From Acidobacteriota bacterium (lineage in GTDB: Bacteria > Acidobacteriota > Terriglobia > Terriglobales > Acidobacteriaceae), in assembly GCA_021802085.1 (NCBI GenBank), contig JAKAAZ010000211.1, positions 1-6,139 on the forward strand: a DNA stretch of 6,139 nucleotides. Reading direction: 5' to 3'. The notes under the pieces are model-generated. The model was given only the letters and a program-made list of their open reading frames with translations. It had not been told where the DNA came from and did no database searches. How positions within the stretch are numbered: position 1 is the stretch's first letter; every line of letters starts with the position of its first letter. Both the position numbers and the translations under genes were made by a program. Shown one piece after another: positions 1 through 6,139 of the stretch.

Positions 1-1118
1 TATTGTGCTGTGTCCACGCGCACGCCGGTGCCACCGGGCAGGTTATATGCGGTAATTTTTCCGGCGGAAGGCGTGAATTTTTCCGGATGCTCTGCGTTGA
101 TGCGGCATTCGATGGCATGACCGCGAATTTCAAGATTTTTCGGAAGAATGTTGCTGAGCTTTTCGCCCGCCGCGATGCGAAACTGCGCCTTGACCAGATC
201 GATGCCTGTCACCATCTCGGTGACGGGATGCTCCACCTGAATGCGTGTGTTCATTTCGATGAAGTAGAGCTTGCCATCTTCATCCATCAAAAACTCGACG
301 GTACCGGCATTCATATAACCGATGGCTTCCAGGCACCGCTTGAGCGTGGCGCCAATTTCTTCGCGCATCTTCGGCGTTACCTGGAGCGACGGCGCTTCCT
401 CAATCAATTTCTGATGCCTTCGCTGGATGGAGCACTCACGCTCTCCGAGCGACACAACGTTGCCGTGCTCGTCGGCCAAAACCTGAAATTCGATATGGCG
501 CGGACGCTCGATGAATTTTTCCATGTACAGATCGCCATTGCCGAAGGCGTTTTGCGCCTCGGTGCGCGCGGCATGGAAAAAATTCGGCAGCTCTTCGGCG
601 CTGCGCACGACGCGCATCCCGCGCCCCCCTCCGCCTGCGGAAGCCTTCAGGATTACTGGATAACCCGTGTGCTTGGCCCAATCCAGCGCCTCTTCTTCGC
701 TCTGGATGACGCCTTCAGAGCCGGGAAGGATGGGCACCTTGGCCTTTTTCATGGACATGCGGGCCTTTTCTTTCTCACCCATCAGCCGCGTCACTTCCGG
801 CGGCGGTCCAATAAATTTGATGTTCGACGCGCGGCAAACTTCGGCGAAGTTGGCATTCTCGCTCAGCAGCCCATAGCCCGGATGGATGGCATCGACATCG
901 GCAATCTCCGCTGCGCTGATGACCGCCGGGACGTTCAGATAGCTGTCTGCGGAACGCGGCGGCCCAATGCAGATGGCCTCATCCGCAAAGCGGACGTGCA
1001 ACGAGTTGCGGTCGGCCTCACTGTAGACGGCGACCGTGCGGATGCCCATCTCTTTGCAGGCACTGATGATGCGTAAGGCGATTTCGCCGCGATTGGCGAT
1101 GAGAACTTTTCGGAACAT
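1..1118 (-). CDS. accC: Biotin carboxylase subunit of acetyl-CoA carboxylase (3' end cut by window edge)
   Basis: Catalyses ATP-dependent carboxylation of the biotin on AccB, the first half-reaction of acetyl-CoA carboxylase in the cytoplasm. The reading frame starts at ATG 1118 with MFRKVLIANRGEIALRI, the canonical biotin carboxylase N-terminus, and stays open to the window edge, giving 372 codons of a family usually about 450 long, so roughly 75-80 C-terminal residues lie outside. Visible ATP-grasp features: Lys116 (GEKEKAR), Lys158 followed by the glycine loop GGGGRGMR at 162-169, His208 (ERPRHIEF), RRHQKLIEEAP at 233-243, Glu275 (AGTVEF), the catalytic segment EMNTRIQVEHPVTE at 288-301 with Glu288, Asn290, Arg292 and Glu296, and the biotin/bicarbonate-site Arg339 (ECRINAEHP). 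These match known E. coli AccC residues almost one for one. GAGG lies only 3 nt before the ATG, which is close for a ribosome site. It follows accB by 38 nt, so co-transcription is likely. No frameshift is seen. Propionyl- or pyruvate-carboxylase relatives share this domain, but the adjacent accB argues for AccC. Confidence 0.96.
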   Translation of the reverse strand, partial: MFRKVLIANRGEIALRIISACKEMGIRTVAVYSEADRNSLHVRFADEAICIGPPRSADSYLNVPAVISAAEIADVDAIHPGYGLLSENANFAEVCRASNIKFIGPPPEVTRLMGEKEKARMSMKKAKVPILPGSEGVIQSEEEALDWAKHTGYPVILKASAGGGGRGMRVVRSAEELPNFFHAARTEAQNAFGNGDLYMEKFIERPRHIEFQVLADEHGNVVSLGERECSIQRRHQKLIEEAPSLQVTPKMREEIGATLKRCLEAIGYMNAGTVEFLMDEDGKLYFIEMNTRIQVEHPVTEMVTGIDLVKAQFRIAAGEKLSNILPKNLEIRGHAIECRINAEHPEKFTPSAGKITAYNLPGGTGVRVDTAQ

Positions 1119-1156
1119 AGACCTCGACTCGGTGGAGTGTTCGACGGATGCAAAAC

Positions 1157-1696
1157 TTAGCGTGGACGAATGGCAAAAAGAGGCTGGCCGTATTCCACGG
1201 GTTGGCCCGCAGTCACCATGCGTTTGACGATTTCACCCGCCGTATCGCACTCGATTTCATTCATCAGCTTCATCGCTTCCACAATGCAGATCACCTGGCC
1301 GGACTCGACTTGATCGCCCACTTTGACGAAAGGTTCAGCGCCGGGCGACGGCGCGTCATAAAACGTCCCAACAATGGGAGACTTCACGATGTGCAGGCCT
1401 GCCTCCTCGTTGCCGGTGGAGGGTGCCGGAGCCGCGGAAGTTGTAAGTCCGGAGGTTTGGGGGCTGCTGGCCAAAGTTTGCGCCGGCGGTTGAATCGGGG
1501 CCAATGGTATAGCTGGCTGCGATGCACGCAGCAAATTTGCCAACTGGCTGGCATCGATGTTGGTGGCAGAACCGCCCTGTCCCGCGAAGCTCAGGCGGAC
1601 TTTCAGGTCCTCCTGCTCCAGTTCAAACTCGCCCACTTCATTTTTCTTCAGAAACTCGATCAGATCTTTCAGCGATTGCAATTGTCCTGCGTTCAT
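1157..1696 (-). CDS. accB: Biotin carboxyl carrier protein of acetyl-CoA carboxylase
   Basis: A 179-residue BCCP that carries biotin between biotin carboxylase and carboxyltransferase for malonyl-CoA synthesis. Residues 1-40 (MNAGQLQSLKDLIEFLKKNE, then an ELEQEDLKVRLSF strand) form the N-terminal region that contacts AccC. Residues about 60-98 are a Pro/Ala/Ser/Thr-rich flexible linker. Residues 102-177 are the biotinyl/lipoyl domain, with the BCCP thumb signature SPIVGTFYDAPSPGAEPF at 106-123 and the biotin motif EAMKLMNEIE, in which Lys143 is the biotinylated residue. Lys143 lies 36 residues from the C-terminus, as expected. The thumb distinguishes BCCP from lipoyl proteins and from other biotin carriers. 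The frame is open further upstream to a TTG at 1768, but ATG 1696 is chosen because it begins the conserved N-terminus and has AGGAG 11 nt before it. It sits between the peptidase gene (119-nt gap) and accC (38-nt gap). The motif has Leu where E. coli has the second Met (AMKM), a common variant. Confidence 0.96.
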   Translation of the reverse strand: MNAGQLQSLKDLIEFLKKNEVGEFELEQEDLKVRLSFAGQGGSATNIDASQLANLLRASQPAIPLAPIQPPAQTLASSPQTSGLTTSAAPAPSTGNEEAGLHIVKSPIVGTFYDAPSPGAEPFVKVGDQVESGQVICIVEAMKLMNEIECDTAGEIVKRMVTAGQPVEYGQPLFAIRPR

Positions 1697-1707
1697 ATCG
1701 AGACGTG

Positions 1708-1712
1708 CTCCT
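1708..1712 (-). promoter_or_regulatory. Ribosome binding site of accB
   Basis: AGGAG on the minus strand, 11 nt upstream of ATG 1696. It supports the start at MNAGQLQSL over the longer reading from TTG 1768, whose 24 extra residues are unlike the BCCP N-terminus. It is the clearest Shine-Dalgarno sequence in the window. Confidence 0.65.
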
Positions 1713-1746
1713 AAGAATTTCTTGGCGAATCTATTCTGCCATTGCA

Positions 1747-1752
1747 AGTATA
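1747..1752 (-). promoter_or_regulatory. Possible -10 box of an internal accB promoter
   Basis: The minus strand reads TATACT, five of six matches to TATAAT, in the gap between the peptidase gene and accB. A start of transcription around 1740 would give a leader of about 44 nt carrying the accB ribosome site. No convincing -35 box lies 16-18 nt upstream (the bases there are near TGCCAC), and TTGTCG is only 10 nt away, which is too close. An internal promoter would let accBC be expressed apart from the peptidase, but this rests on one hexamer. Confidence 0.25.
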
Positions 1753-1815
1753 GTGGTCTGCGCGACAAGGTGGCAGCCGAACTTACAAACTTGCGCCCTC
1801 AGTGGAAGCCCCACT

Positions 1816-2937
1816 CTATAGTTCAATCCATGCTTTCGTAGCAGGCGTCAAAACCTCCGCGCCGCTCCGTGTCACCAGGACCATGTCTTCAATGCGTATG
1901 CCGAATTTTCCTGGCAAATAGACCCCGGGTTCAATGGTAATCACCATGCCAGCTTCCAGTCTTTGCTCTTGCCGCGCCGCAATGCGTGGGCCTTCGTGAA
2001 TCTCCAGACCAACTCCGTGCCCAGTGGAATGCGTAAAGTAGTCCGCCAGTTTGGCCTGCCGCAACACGCAGCGGGCCGCCTCATCAACCTCACCGCAGGT
2101 CACGCCCGCCTTGACAGCGGCGATGGCCGCCAGTTGCGCTTCCATTACAGCTTCATACGCAAAGCGCTCGGCAATACTTGCAGGACCGAGCCGCACCGTC
2201 CGCGTCATGTCCGAACAATAACCACTGAGCATAACACCGAAGTCGAGGACGACGAACCCTCGTTTAGGCAAGCGCTGCGTGGTGGCGTGGCCATGGGGCA
2301 GGGCAGAACGCGCGCCGCTGGCCACAATCGTTTCAAAGGACATGGCCTCCGCGCCTGCCATGCGCGCGGCGAACTCCAGTTGCGCGGCGATTTCCACTTC
2401 TCGTTTGCCTGGTTCGATAGCTGTCAGCAGATGGTGGAACAGAGAGCATCCAAGCTGCGCGGCTGCGCGTAGACGGACCAATTCGTTCGCATCTTTAATT
2501 TCTCTCAGGCGGGCAACCAGCGAGGGTGCGGCTTGAAAAAAACCGCGCCGCAGTTTGCTGGCGATTTCCGCGCCCATCGTCTCCAATGTTGCAACAGTGG
2601 TGTGCTCGGCATCGAACGCGCAATGGCGGATGCCTTGTGTCCGCATCCACGCGCACGCTTCGCGCAGGACGGGACCCTGGGCAATCACCACGCCAGCGCC
2701 TTTGGTTTCCTGCCGCGCCTGCTCGATGTAGCGGCCATCGGTAAAAAGCATGGCAGTGGCCGCGTTTTTCTTTGCAGATGTCTGCCCGGCAGCCTTGACA
2801 GAGCGAAGCACCAGAGCTGCGTGGGAGCCGGTAAATCCCGTCAGATAGCGGACGTCCTGCGGATGCGCAATCAGCATTGCGTCCGCAGAGGGAAGTTGAG
2901 ATGAGAGCGCGGCTGCCAGCCGCTTCAGGCGAACCAT
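1816..2937 (-). CDS. M24 family Xaa-Pro peptidase (aminopeptidase P / prolidase type)
   Basis: A 373-residue cytoplasmic metallopeptidase predicted to cleave Xaa-Pro bonds at peptide N-termini (PepP-like) or in dipeptides (PepQ-like); the sequence alone does not decide which. Residues 1-140 are the creatinase-like N-terminal domain (DVRYLTGFTGSHAAL at 28-42, FTDGRYIEQA at 65-74). Residues about 150-373 are the pita-bread catalytic domain. All five metal ligands of the family are present: Asp232 (VVLDFG), Asp243 (YCSDMTRTV), His307 (STGHGVGLEIHE), Glu336 (TIEPGVY) and Glu350 (GIRIEDMV), with accessory His215 (PHGH) and His314. The length fits the short YqhT/YpdF-like class (about 350-370). A Lys/Ala-rich stretch at about 46-62 looks like a small insertion in the N-terminal domain. 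ATG 2937 is chosen because the conserved N-terminal helix precedes Met21; no clear Shine-Dalgarno is present. It lies 119 nt upstream of accB, an arrangement found in many bacteria, usually with efp between, which is missing here. Confidence 0.93.
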   Translation of the reverse strand: MVRLKRLAAALSSQLPSADAMLIAHPQDVRYLTGFTGSHAALVLRSVKAAGQTSAKKNAATAMLFTDGRYIEQARQETKGAGVVIAQGPVLREACAWMRTQGIRHCAFDAEHTTVATLETMGAEIASKLRRGFFQAAPSLVARLREIKDANELVRLRAAAQLGCSLFHHLLTAIEPGKREVEIAAQLEFAARMAGAEAMSFETIVASGARSALPHGHATTQRLPKRGFVVLDFGVMLSGYCSDMTRTVRLGPASIAERFAYEAVMEAQLAAIAAVKAGVTCGEVDEAARCVLRQAKLADYFTHSTGHGVGLEIHEGPRIAARQEQRLEAGMVITIEPGVYLPGKFGIRIEDMVLVTRSGAEVLTPATKAWIEL

Positions 2938-2946
2938 ACGCTTTTG

Positions 2947-2952
2947 GTTATA
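2947..2952 (-). promoter_or_regulatory. Possible -10 box just upstream of the peptidase gene
   Basis: TATAAC on the minus strand, five of six matches to TATAAT, ends 9 nt before ATG 2937. If used, transcription would begin about 2-3 nt before the start codon, giving an almost leaderless mRNA. That would agree with the absence of a Shine-Dalgarno sequence. No -35-like hexamer is visible at 16-18 nt, so this is weak. Confidence 0.2.
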
Positions 2953-3030
2953 GCATCCGCGAGAAAGTCGCGGCCATCTTGCCTTTAGGGTCGGAATTTA
3001 TCCGGTTTGTCATCGGGGGACAAGAACCGT

Positions 3031-3062
3031 TTCGCGCGTCATGACGGGTTCGCCGCGCGAAC
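3031..3062 (-). terminator. Overlapping GC-rich hairpins downstream of the phosphatase gene (possible terminator)
   Basis: Two mutually exclusive perfect inverted repeats overlap here. One pairs TTCGCGCG (3031-3038) with CGCGCGAA (3054-3061) around a 15-nt loop that itself includes part of the palindrome CGTCATGACG (3037-3046). The other pairs GTTCGC (3048-3053) with GCGAAC (3057-3062) around a 3-nt loop. They begin about 30 nt after the phosphatase stop codon. In the leftward transcript they are followed by ACGGTTCTTG rather than a run of U, so this is not a classical intrinsic terminator. It may still slow or end transcription before the peptidase gene, or protect the phosphatase mRNA 3' end. 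Confidence 0.3.
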
Positions 3063-3092
3063 GAAATGTCACGAGCAAGATCGTCGGCCCCA

Positions 3093-5759
3093 TCAGGCGG
3101 ATGTTCTTGCCAGCACAATCAGCGTCATGTCGTCATGTTGAGGAGCATTCTGGGTGAAAGCATCGGCACCGGAGAAGATGCACTCCAGAATTTTGTCCGC
3201 AGGCAGTGTCCTACAGGCGCAAATCGCTTCGATCATTTTTTCTTCGCCCCATTCTTCCTCACGCAGGTTCATCGCCTCACTGATGCCATCGGTAAACGCT
3301 ACCAGCACGTCCCCGGCACGCAGCAGGATGGAGCCGAGCTCGTATTGTGGATTGTCGATGAGACCCAGGACGGTGCCGCCGACCTCCAGTCGTAAAATTT
3401 CGCAGTCGTCGTCTCTACAGGAATCCTGCCCAGACGGCTTGGGGCGCACGACTACGGGAGGATTATGCCCCGCATTTACATAACGCAGCAATTGCGTGTG
3501 CGGATCATACTCTCCGAAGAAAAAGGTCGCATAGCGGCTGAGGGTCGAGGCGTCATGGATCAGTCGGCTGATAGTTTGTATCAGCGTCGGTAGATCCAAA
3601 ACAATGTCCGGCGAGCCGCTCAAGGTAATTCCGCGGAGAGAAGCGCGGAGCGATGCCATGACCAGAGCGGCGGAAATTCCCTTGCCGGAGACATCTCCCA
3701 CAGCGATGCCAACGCGCCCGGAAAAGAGCGGAATAAAGTCGTAATAATCGCCGCCCACTCCCAGCGCTGGCCGACAGTGCCCGGCGCAGCTTCCATCCGG
3801 AATTTCCGGCATGACCTGCGGAAAGAGCCGTTCCTGCACTTCACGCGCAATCTCAATTTCGCGACTCAGACGTTCACGCTGCGCGGCCTCTTTTCCCAGA
3901 CGGGCCATCAATTCAGTATTTTCGATGGCCAGACCGGTTTGCACCGCGACGGATTGCAGCAATTGCAGATCGGCACGAGAGTAAGGTTCTTCGCTGAGTT
4001 TCGGCCCCAGCGCCATGACGCCCACCATCTCCTTGCGCCCAGGGAGCGGCAGCAAAAGTTCCGCGGAAAGTTGCTGCAATGCTTCCCGTTCCGATTCACT
4101 GGCCAGCATCAGCCATCCTTGCGGGTCTTTGCCATACAGCATGGTGGGTGCGCGACTGTGCAGTAGGTGGCGAATCGCGCTGGAATTTTCCGGCAGCATA
4201 ACAGTCCCTGAAGGAGTCAGGCCCACAGCCTGTTGCAATTGATAGCTTCCACCCTGGTTCAACAACACGGCTATTTGTTCGATGTGCAGAGTGCGGCCAA
4301 TCTGTAGGGTGACGGTTTCGAGCAGTGGACGGGTCTCAGTAAAAGTTCGCACCTGTTCGGCGAGTTCGCTCAATACCTGCTCGGCGGAATAGGCTTCGCG
4401 GAAGAACTTGCGATCCAGCCAGGTGGAAACGGAGCGGGCCACCCGATCACGCATCGCCAGAAATATAAATCCGAGGACCAAAAGGACGAAAATTTCATTT
4501 CGAGACACGCGAGGTTCATGCAGCACTTGTGCCAGACGGTAGGTAATAGCGGCAATGAATGCCACCTGCAATATCCATAAGGTGCTTCGCGCAAACGCAT
4601 ATTTTGTTCCCTGGCGCAACAGGATGCGTACATCCATGGCGCGCTGCACGATGACTATGTATGCCAGGGAAAACGGGAACGCCGTTTGACATATTACCGC
4701 AAATACAACCAGCCACTGTGGCACTCCCACTCCGAAATCCCTCTCACGGAAGAGGCTGTACATCACGAGAAAAAATGCCGGTGTAAGGCCGATGAAAGTC
4801 CCAGTGTTAAGAATCGTCAAACGTCGGCGCGTATCGCGATCAGTCGCGGTCACGGCCTTATATACCGCAGCGAAAAAATAGATGCTGATGGCCAGAACCT
4901 GAAGGACAGTTTCAGAACGGTCGAGCAGGGCGAAAATCGGTAGATAGTGCGTGCCTGCGTCAAAATTGAAAAATTTTGTGTACGTAAACCAGCAGAGTCC
5001 TGCGAAAAAGAGAAAACTCGGGACGAGAATGATCCATTTTGCCCATGGAAATCGCGCATCCAGGGGCCATCGATCAGGGAAATAGATCCCAAAGAGCATC
5101 ATCCATAAAGGCAGACACATCTGCACGAGTAAGGACCAGAAAAGCGCCGGACCGAGCAATGGCCCTGTAGATACCGGTTGCGGGAGGAGGAATTCAAAGC
5201 TTGCCATGATCCCCAGCAAAAGCCATGCGTTCCAATCTTGAGGTTTGGCTGCGACCACCCAAAAACCGACCATCAGGCAAAGGAGAGGAAATACGCCGCG
5301 CAGCGCGATGGTTCCCACCCAAATGGGCACGGAAGCGGGGCCGGTGTGCAGGGTTTGAAGAGGAATTTCGATTTTGCTGGTTGCACCGCTCGCGTGCAGG
5401 ATTTCCGCCGTAAGGCTCTCGCCAGCATGGGACCGACCCATAAGATTCAATAGCTGGGCATAGCCCGTATAGGGCCTGCCATTCAAGGACAATACCTGGT
5501 CGCCCAGCCGAGCGCCAGCCTTGGATGCTTCAGGCTCAATGCTGGTAATCGTCCGCATTTCGGTATTGAAGTCGAAGGGAAGACGTAGGGCAGTCTCCCC
5601 ATGTTGCAGTTCGTGCAGAACGCGGGTCATTCCGCCCAGATAATATGCCGAAGAGGCGAGCACGATAATGCCGAGGAGGACGTACTGAAGAACGGGCGTC
5701 TTATTTTTGTCGCTGGCAGTCGGTGGCGTCATTGGCTGTATAGTATGAGCCTCGAACAT
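3093..5759 (-). CDS. Membrane sensor PP2C/SpoIIE-type serine/threonine phosphatase with PDZ and GAF domains
   Basis: An 888-residue signalling protein. Order of parts: helix 23-43; PDZ-like domain about 62-136 (AGARLGDQVLSLNGRPYTGY at 81-100); hydrophobic helices near 148-170, 176-194, 202-226, 241-260, 284-303, 316-336, 347-370, 392-412 and 421-437; GAF domain about 470-612; linker helix 613-648 ending in the typical EIEIAREVQERLFPQ; SpoIIE/RsbU-like phosphatase 655-886. Metal-site motifs are intact: GGDYYDF 669-675 (Asp671), GDVSGKG 688-694 (Asp689), NAGHNPP 762-768, FTDG 822-825 (Asp824) and DDMT 876-879. Ten helices would put the PDZ outside and the GAF and phosphatase in the cytoplasm. 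Family members dephosphorylate anti-sigma-factor antagonists; the substrate here is unknown, and no STAS or kinase gene is adjacent. ATG 5759 has only a weak GGGA upstream; Met10 (5732) is an alternative start. The loop 773-790 is longer than usual and holds Cys781 and Cys786 amid four acidic residues. Confidence 0.92.
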   Translation of the reverse strand: MFEAHTIQPMTPPTASDKNKTPVLQYVLLGIIVLASSAYYLGGMTRVLHELQHGETALRLPFDFNTEMRTITSIEPEASKAGARLGDQVLSLNGRPYTGYAQLLNLMGRSHAGESLTAEILHASGATSKIEIPLQTLHTGPASVPIWVGTIALRGVFPLLCLMVGFWVVAAKPQDWNAWLLLGIMASFEFLLPQPVSTGPLLGPALFWSLLVQMCLPLWMMLFGIYFPDRWPLDARFPWAKWIILVPSFLFFAGLCWFTYTKFFNFDAGTHYLPIFALLDRSETVLQVLAISIYFFAAVYKAVTATDRDTRRRLTILNTGTFIGLTPAFFLVMYSLFRERDFGVGVPQWLVVFAVICQTAFPFSLAYIVIVQRAMDVRILLRQGTKYAFARSTLWILQVAFIAAITYRLAQVLHEPRVSRNEIFVLLVLGFIFLAMRDRVARSVSTWLDRKFFREAYSAEQVLSELAEQVRTFTETRPLLETVTLQIGRTLHIEQIAVLLNQGGSYQLQQAVGLTPSGTVMLPENSSAIRHLLHSRAPTMLYGKDPQGWLMLASESEREALQQLSAELLLPLPGRKEMVGVMALGPKLSEEPYSRADLQLLQSVAVQTGLAIENTELMARLGKEAAQRERLSREIEIAREVQERLFPQVMPEIPDGSCAGHCRPALGVGGDYYDFIPLFSGRVGIAVGDVSGKGISAALVMASLRASLRGITLSGSPDIVLDLPTLIQTISRLIHDASTLSRYATFFFGEYDPHTQLLRYVNAGHNPPVVVRPKPSGQDSCRDDDCEILRLEVGGTVLGLIDNPQYELGSILLRAGDVLVAFTDGISEAMNLREEEWGEEKMIEAICACRTLPADKILECIFSGADAFTQNAPQHDDMTLIVLARTSA

Positions 5760-6139
5760 AGTTTCCCGTTGCGCTCACTTTACCCAGCGCGCAGTCCCCG
5801 CCTTGCCTTCGTCATCTTCGTTACCCTTTCGCATTACAGCAGCTCGCTATGGGATACGTTTTGCGTGGGCAAGGTCAAACGTCGAGAGAAACTGTCGACT
5901 GGCCATGGCCTGTCCGGATTACACGCGCCAAAGAGCTTCTCCATCGGAGATCGGGCTGGATGCAAGAGAAACCATCGCGCGCTCTCTTGGAGAGGTTGGG
6001 AGAAGACTTTCTTCTTGACTTCCCTTCTCATAGGACTCATCGAGATCAGATTAGTAACGAAAAAGTCGGCCAATATTTGGCGATTGGATGCTTGGTGAAA
6101 TGTGGAACGAAGTCCACTTGAGAGAGACCCGCCTCGTTG
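5760..6139. other. Unassigned 380-bp region upstream of the phosphatase gene
   Basis: No gene is supported on either strand. The open frames here (for example plus 5849-6121 and minus 6073-5834, the latter from TTG) have no recognisable motif, no good ribosome site and overlap each other in several frames. The part next to 5760 is probably the promoter and leader of the phosphatase gene. The far end may be intergenic or contain the edge of an unseen gene. Small perfect inverted repeats occur at 5881-5899 (GTCGA/TCGAC), 5901-5910 (GGCCATGGCC), 5982-5994 (CTCTC/GAGAG) and 6102-6117 (GTGGA/TCCAC). Confidence 0.5.
5851..5878 (-). promoter_or_regulatory. Possible promoter of the phosphatase gene
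   Basis: On the minus strand TTGACC (5873-5878, five of six to TTGACA) is followed after 16 nt by TATCCC (5851-5856, three of six to TATAAT). Transcription would start near 5844, giving a leader of about 85 nt before ATG 5759. The -35 is good and the -10 is poor, so an activator or another sigma factor could be needed, or the match is chance. TGTAAT at 5833-5838 is a second -10-like hexamer without a -35. Confidence 0.25.

Noticed and set aside
3..1076. A long plus-strand open frame of 357 codons opposite accC.
   Set aside because: It is a shadow of accC: the minus strand carries an unbroken biotin carboxylase with all catalytic motifs, while the plus-strand translation resembles no family I know and is rich in His, Arg and Phe as expected of antisense frames.
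1148..1714. A 188-codon plus-strand open frame opposite accB.
   Set aside because: It mirrors accB almost exactly and has no recognisable domain; the BCCP on the other strand explains the sequence.
1697..1768. A longer accB starting at TTG 1768.
   Set aside because: The extra 24 residues do not resemble the BCCP N-terminus, and AGGAG precedes the internal ATG 1696.
3777..4166. A 129-codon plus-strand frame within the phosphatase gene.
   Set aside because: It lies opposite the intact GAF and linker region of the phosphatase and has no recognisable features.
5834..6073. A 79-codon minus-strand frame from TTG, and overlapping plus-strand frames of 71-90 codons.
   Set aside because: No ribosome site, no motif and several frames open at once, so none is supported as a gene.
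6093..6130. A possible tRNA 3' half on the minus strand, because of the stem GTGGA/TCCAC with TTCG in the loop followed by ATTTCACCA.
   Set aside because: The loop is 6 nt with no TTCRANY pattern, the acceptor spacing is one base too short, and no anticodon arm can be placed.

Overview
The window holds four genes, all transcribed leftward (minus strand). No rRNA, tRNA, CRISPR array, insertion sequence or phage gene was seen. The base composition is moderately GC-rich. A large SpoIIE-type phosphatase with an N-terminal PDZ domain and many membrane helices, next to a peptidase-accB-accC block, is a style often met in Acidobacteriota (Koribacter/Terriglobia-like soil bacteria). That assignment is an inference from protein architecture and wording; no marker gene in the window settles it.

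Layout in transcription order (right to left): (1) 6139-5760, about 380 bp with no gene I can support, containing a possible promoter and small inverted repeats; (2) 5759-3093, an 888-residue membrane protein with a PDZ domain, about ten membrane helices, a GAF domain and a PP2C/SpoIIE serine/threonine phosphatase domain; (3) 3092-2938, a 155-bp gap with overlapping GC-rich hairpins; (4) 2937-1816, an M24 family Xaa-Pro peptidase with all five metal ligands; (5) 1815-1697, a gap with a -10-like box and the accB ribosome binding site; (6) 1696-1157, accB, the biotin carboxyl carrier protein of acetyl-CoA carboxylase; (7) 1118 to the left edge, accC, biotin carboxylase, cut by the window edge after 372 codons.

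AccB and AccC work together. AccC carboxylates the biotin carried on AccB Lys143 using ATP and bicarbonate, and a carboxyltransferase not in this window then makes malonyl-CoA, the first committed step of fatty acid synthesis. The peptidase upstream is a common genomic companion of accBC in bacteria; efp, which often sits between them, is absent here. The phosphatase is probably a separate signalling unit: its topology suggests an envelope sensor (PDZ outside) driving a cytoplasmic phosphatase that would act on an anti-sigma-antagonist type partner, but no such partner is encoded here.

I found no convincing undescribed system. The items most worth a second look are the sensor architecture of the phosphatase, an unusual Cys/Asp-rich loop in its catalytic domain, the hairpins after it, and the unassigned right-hand end.
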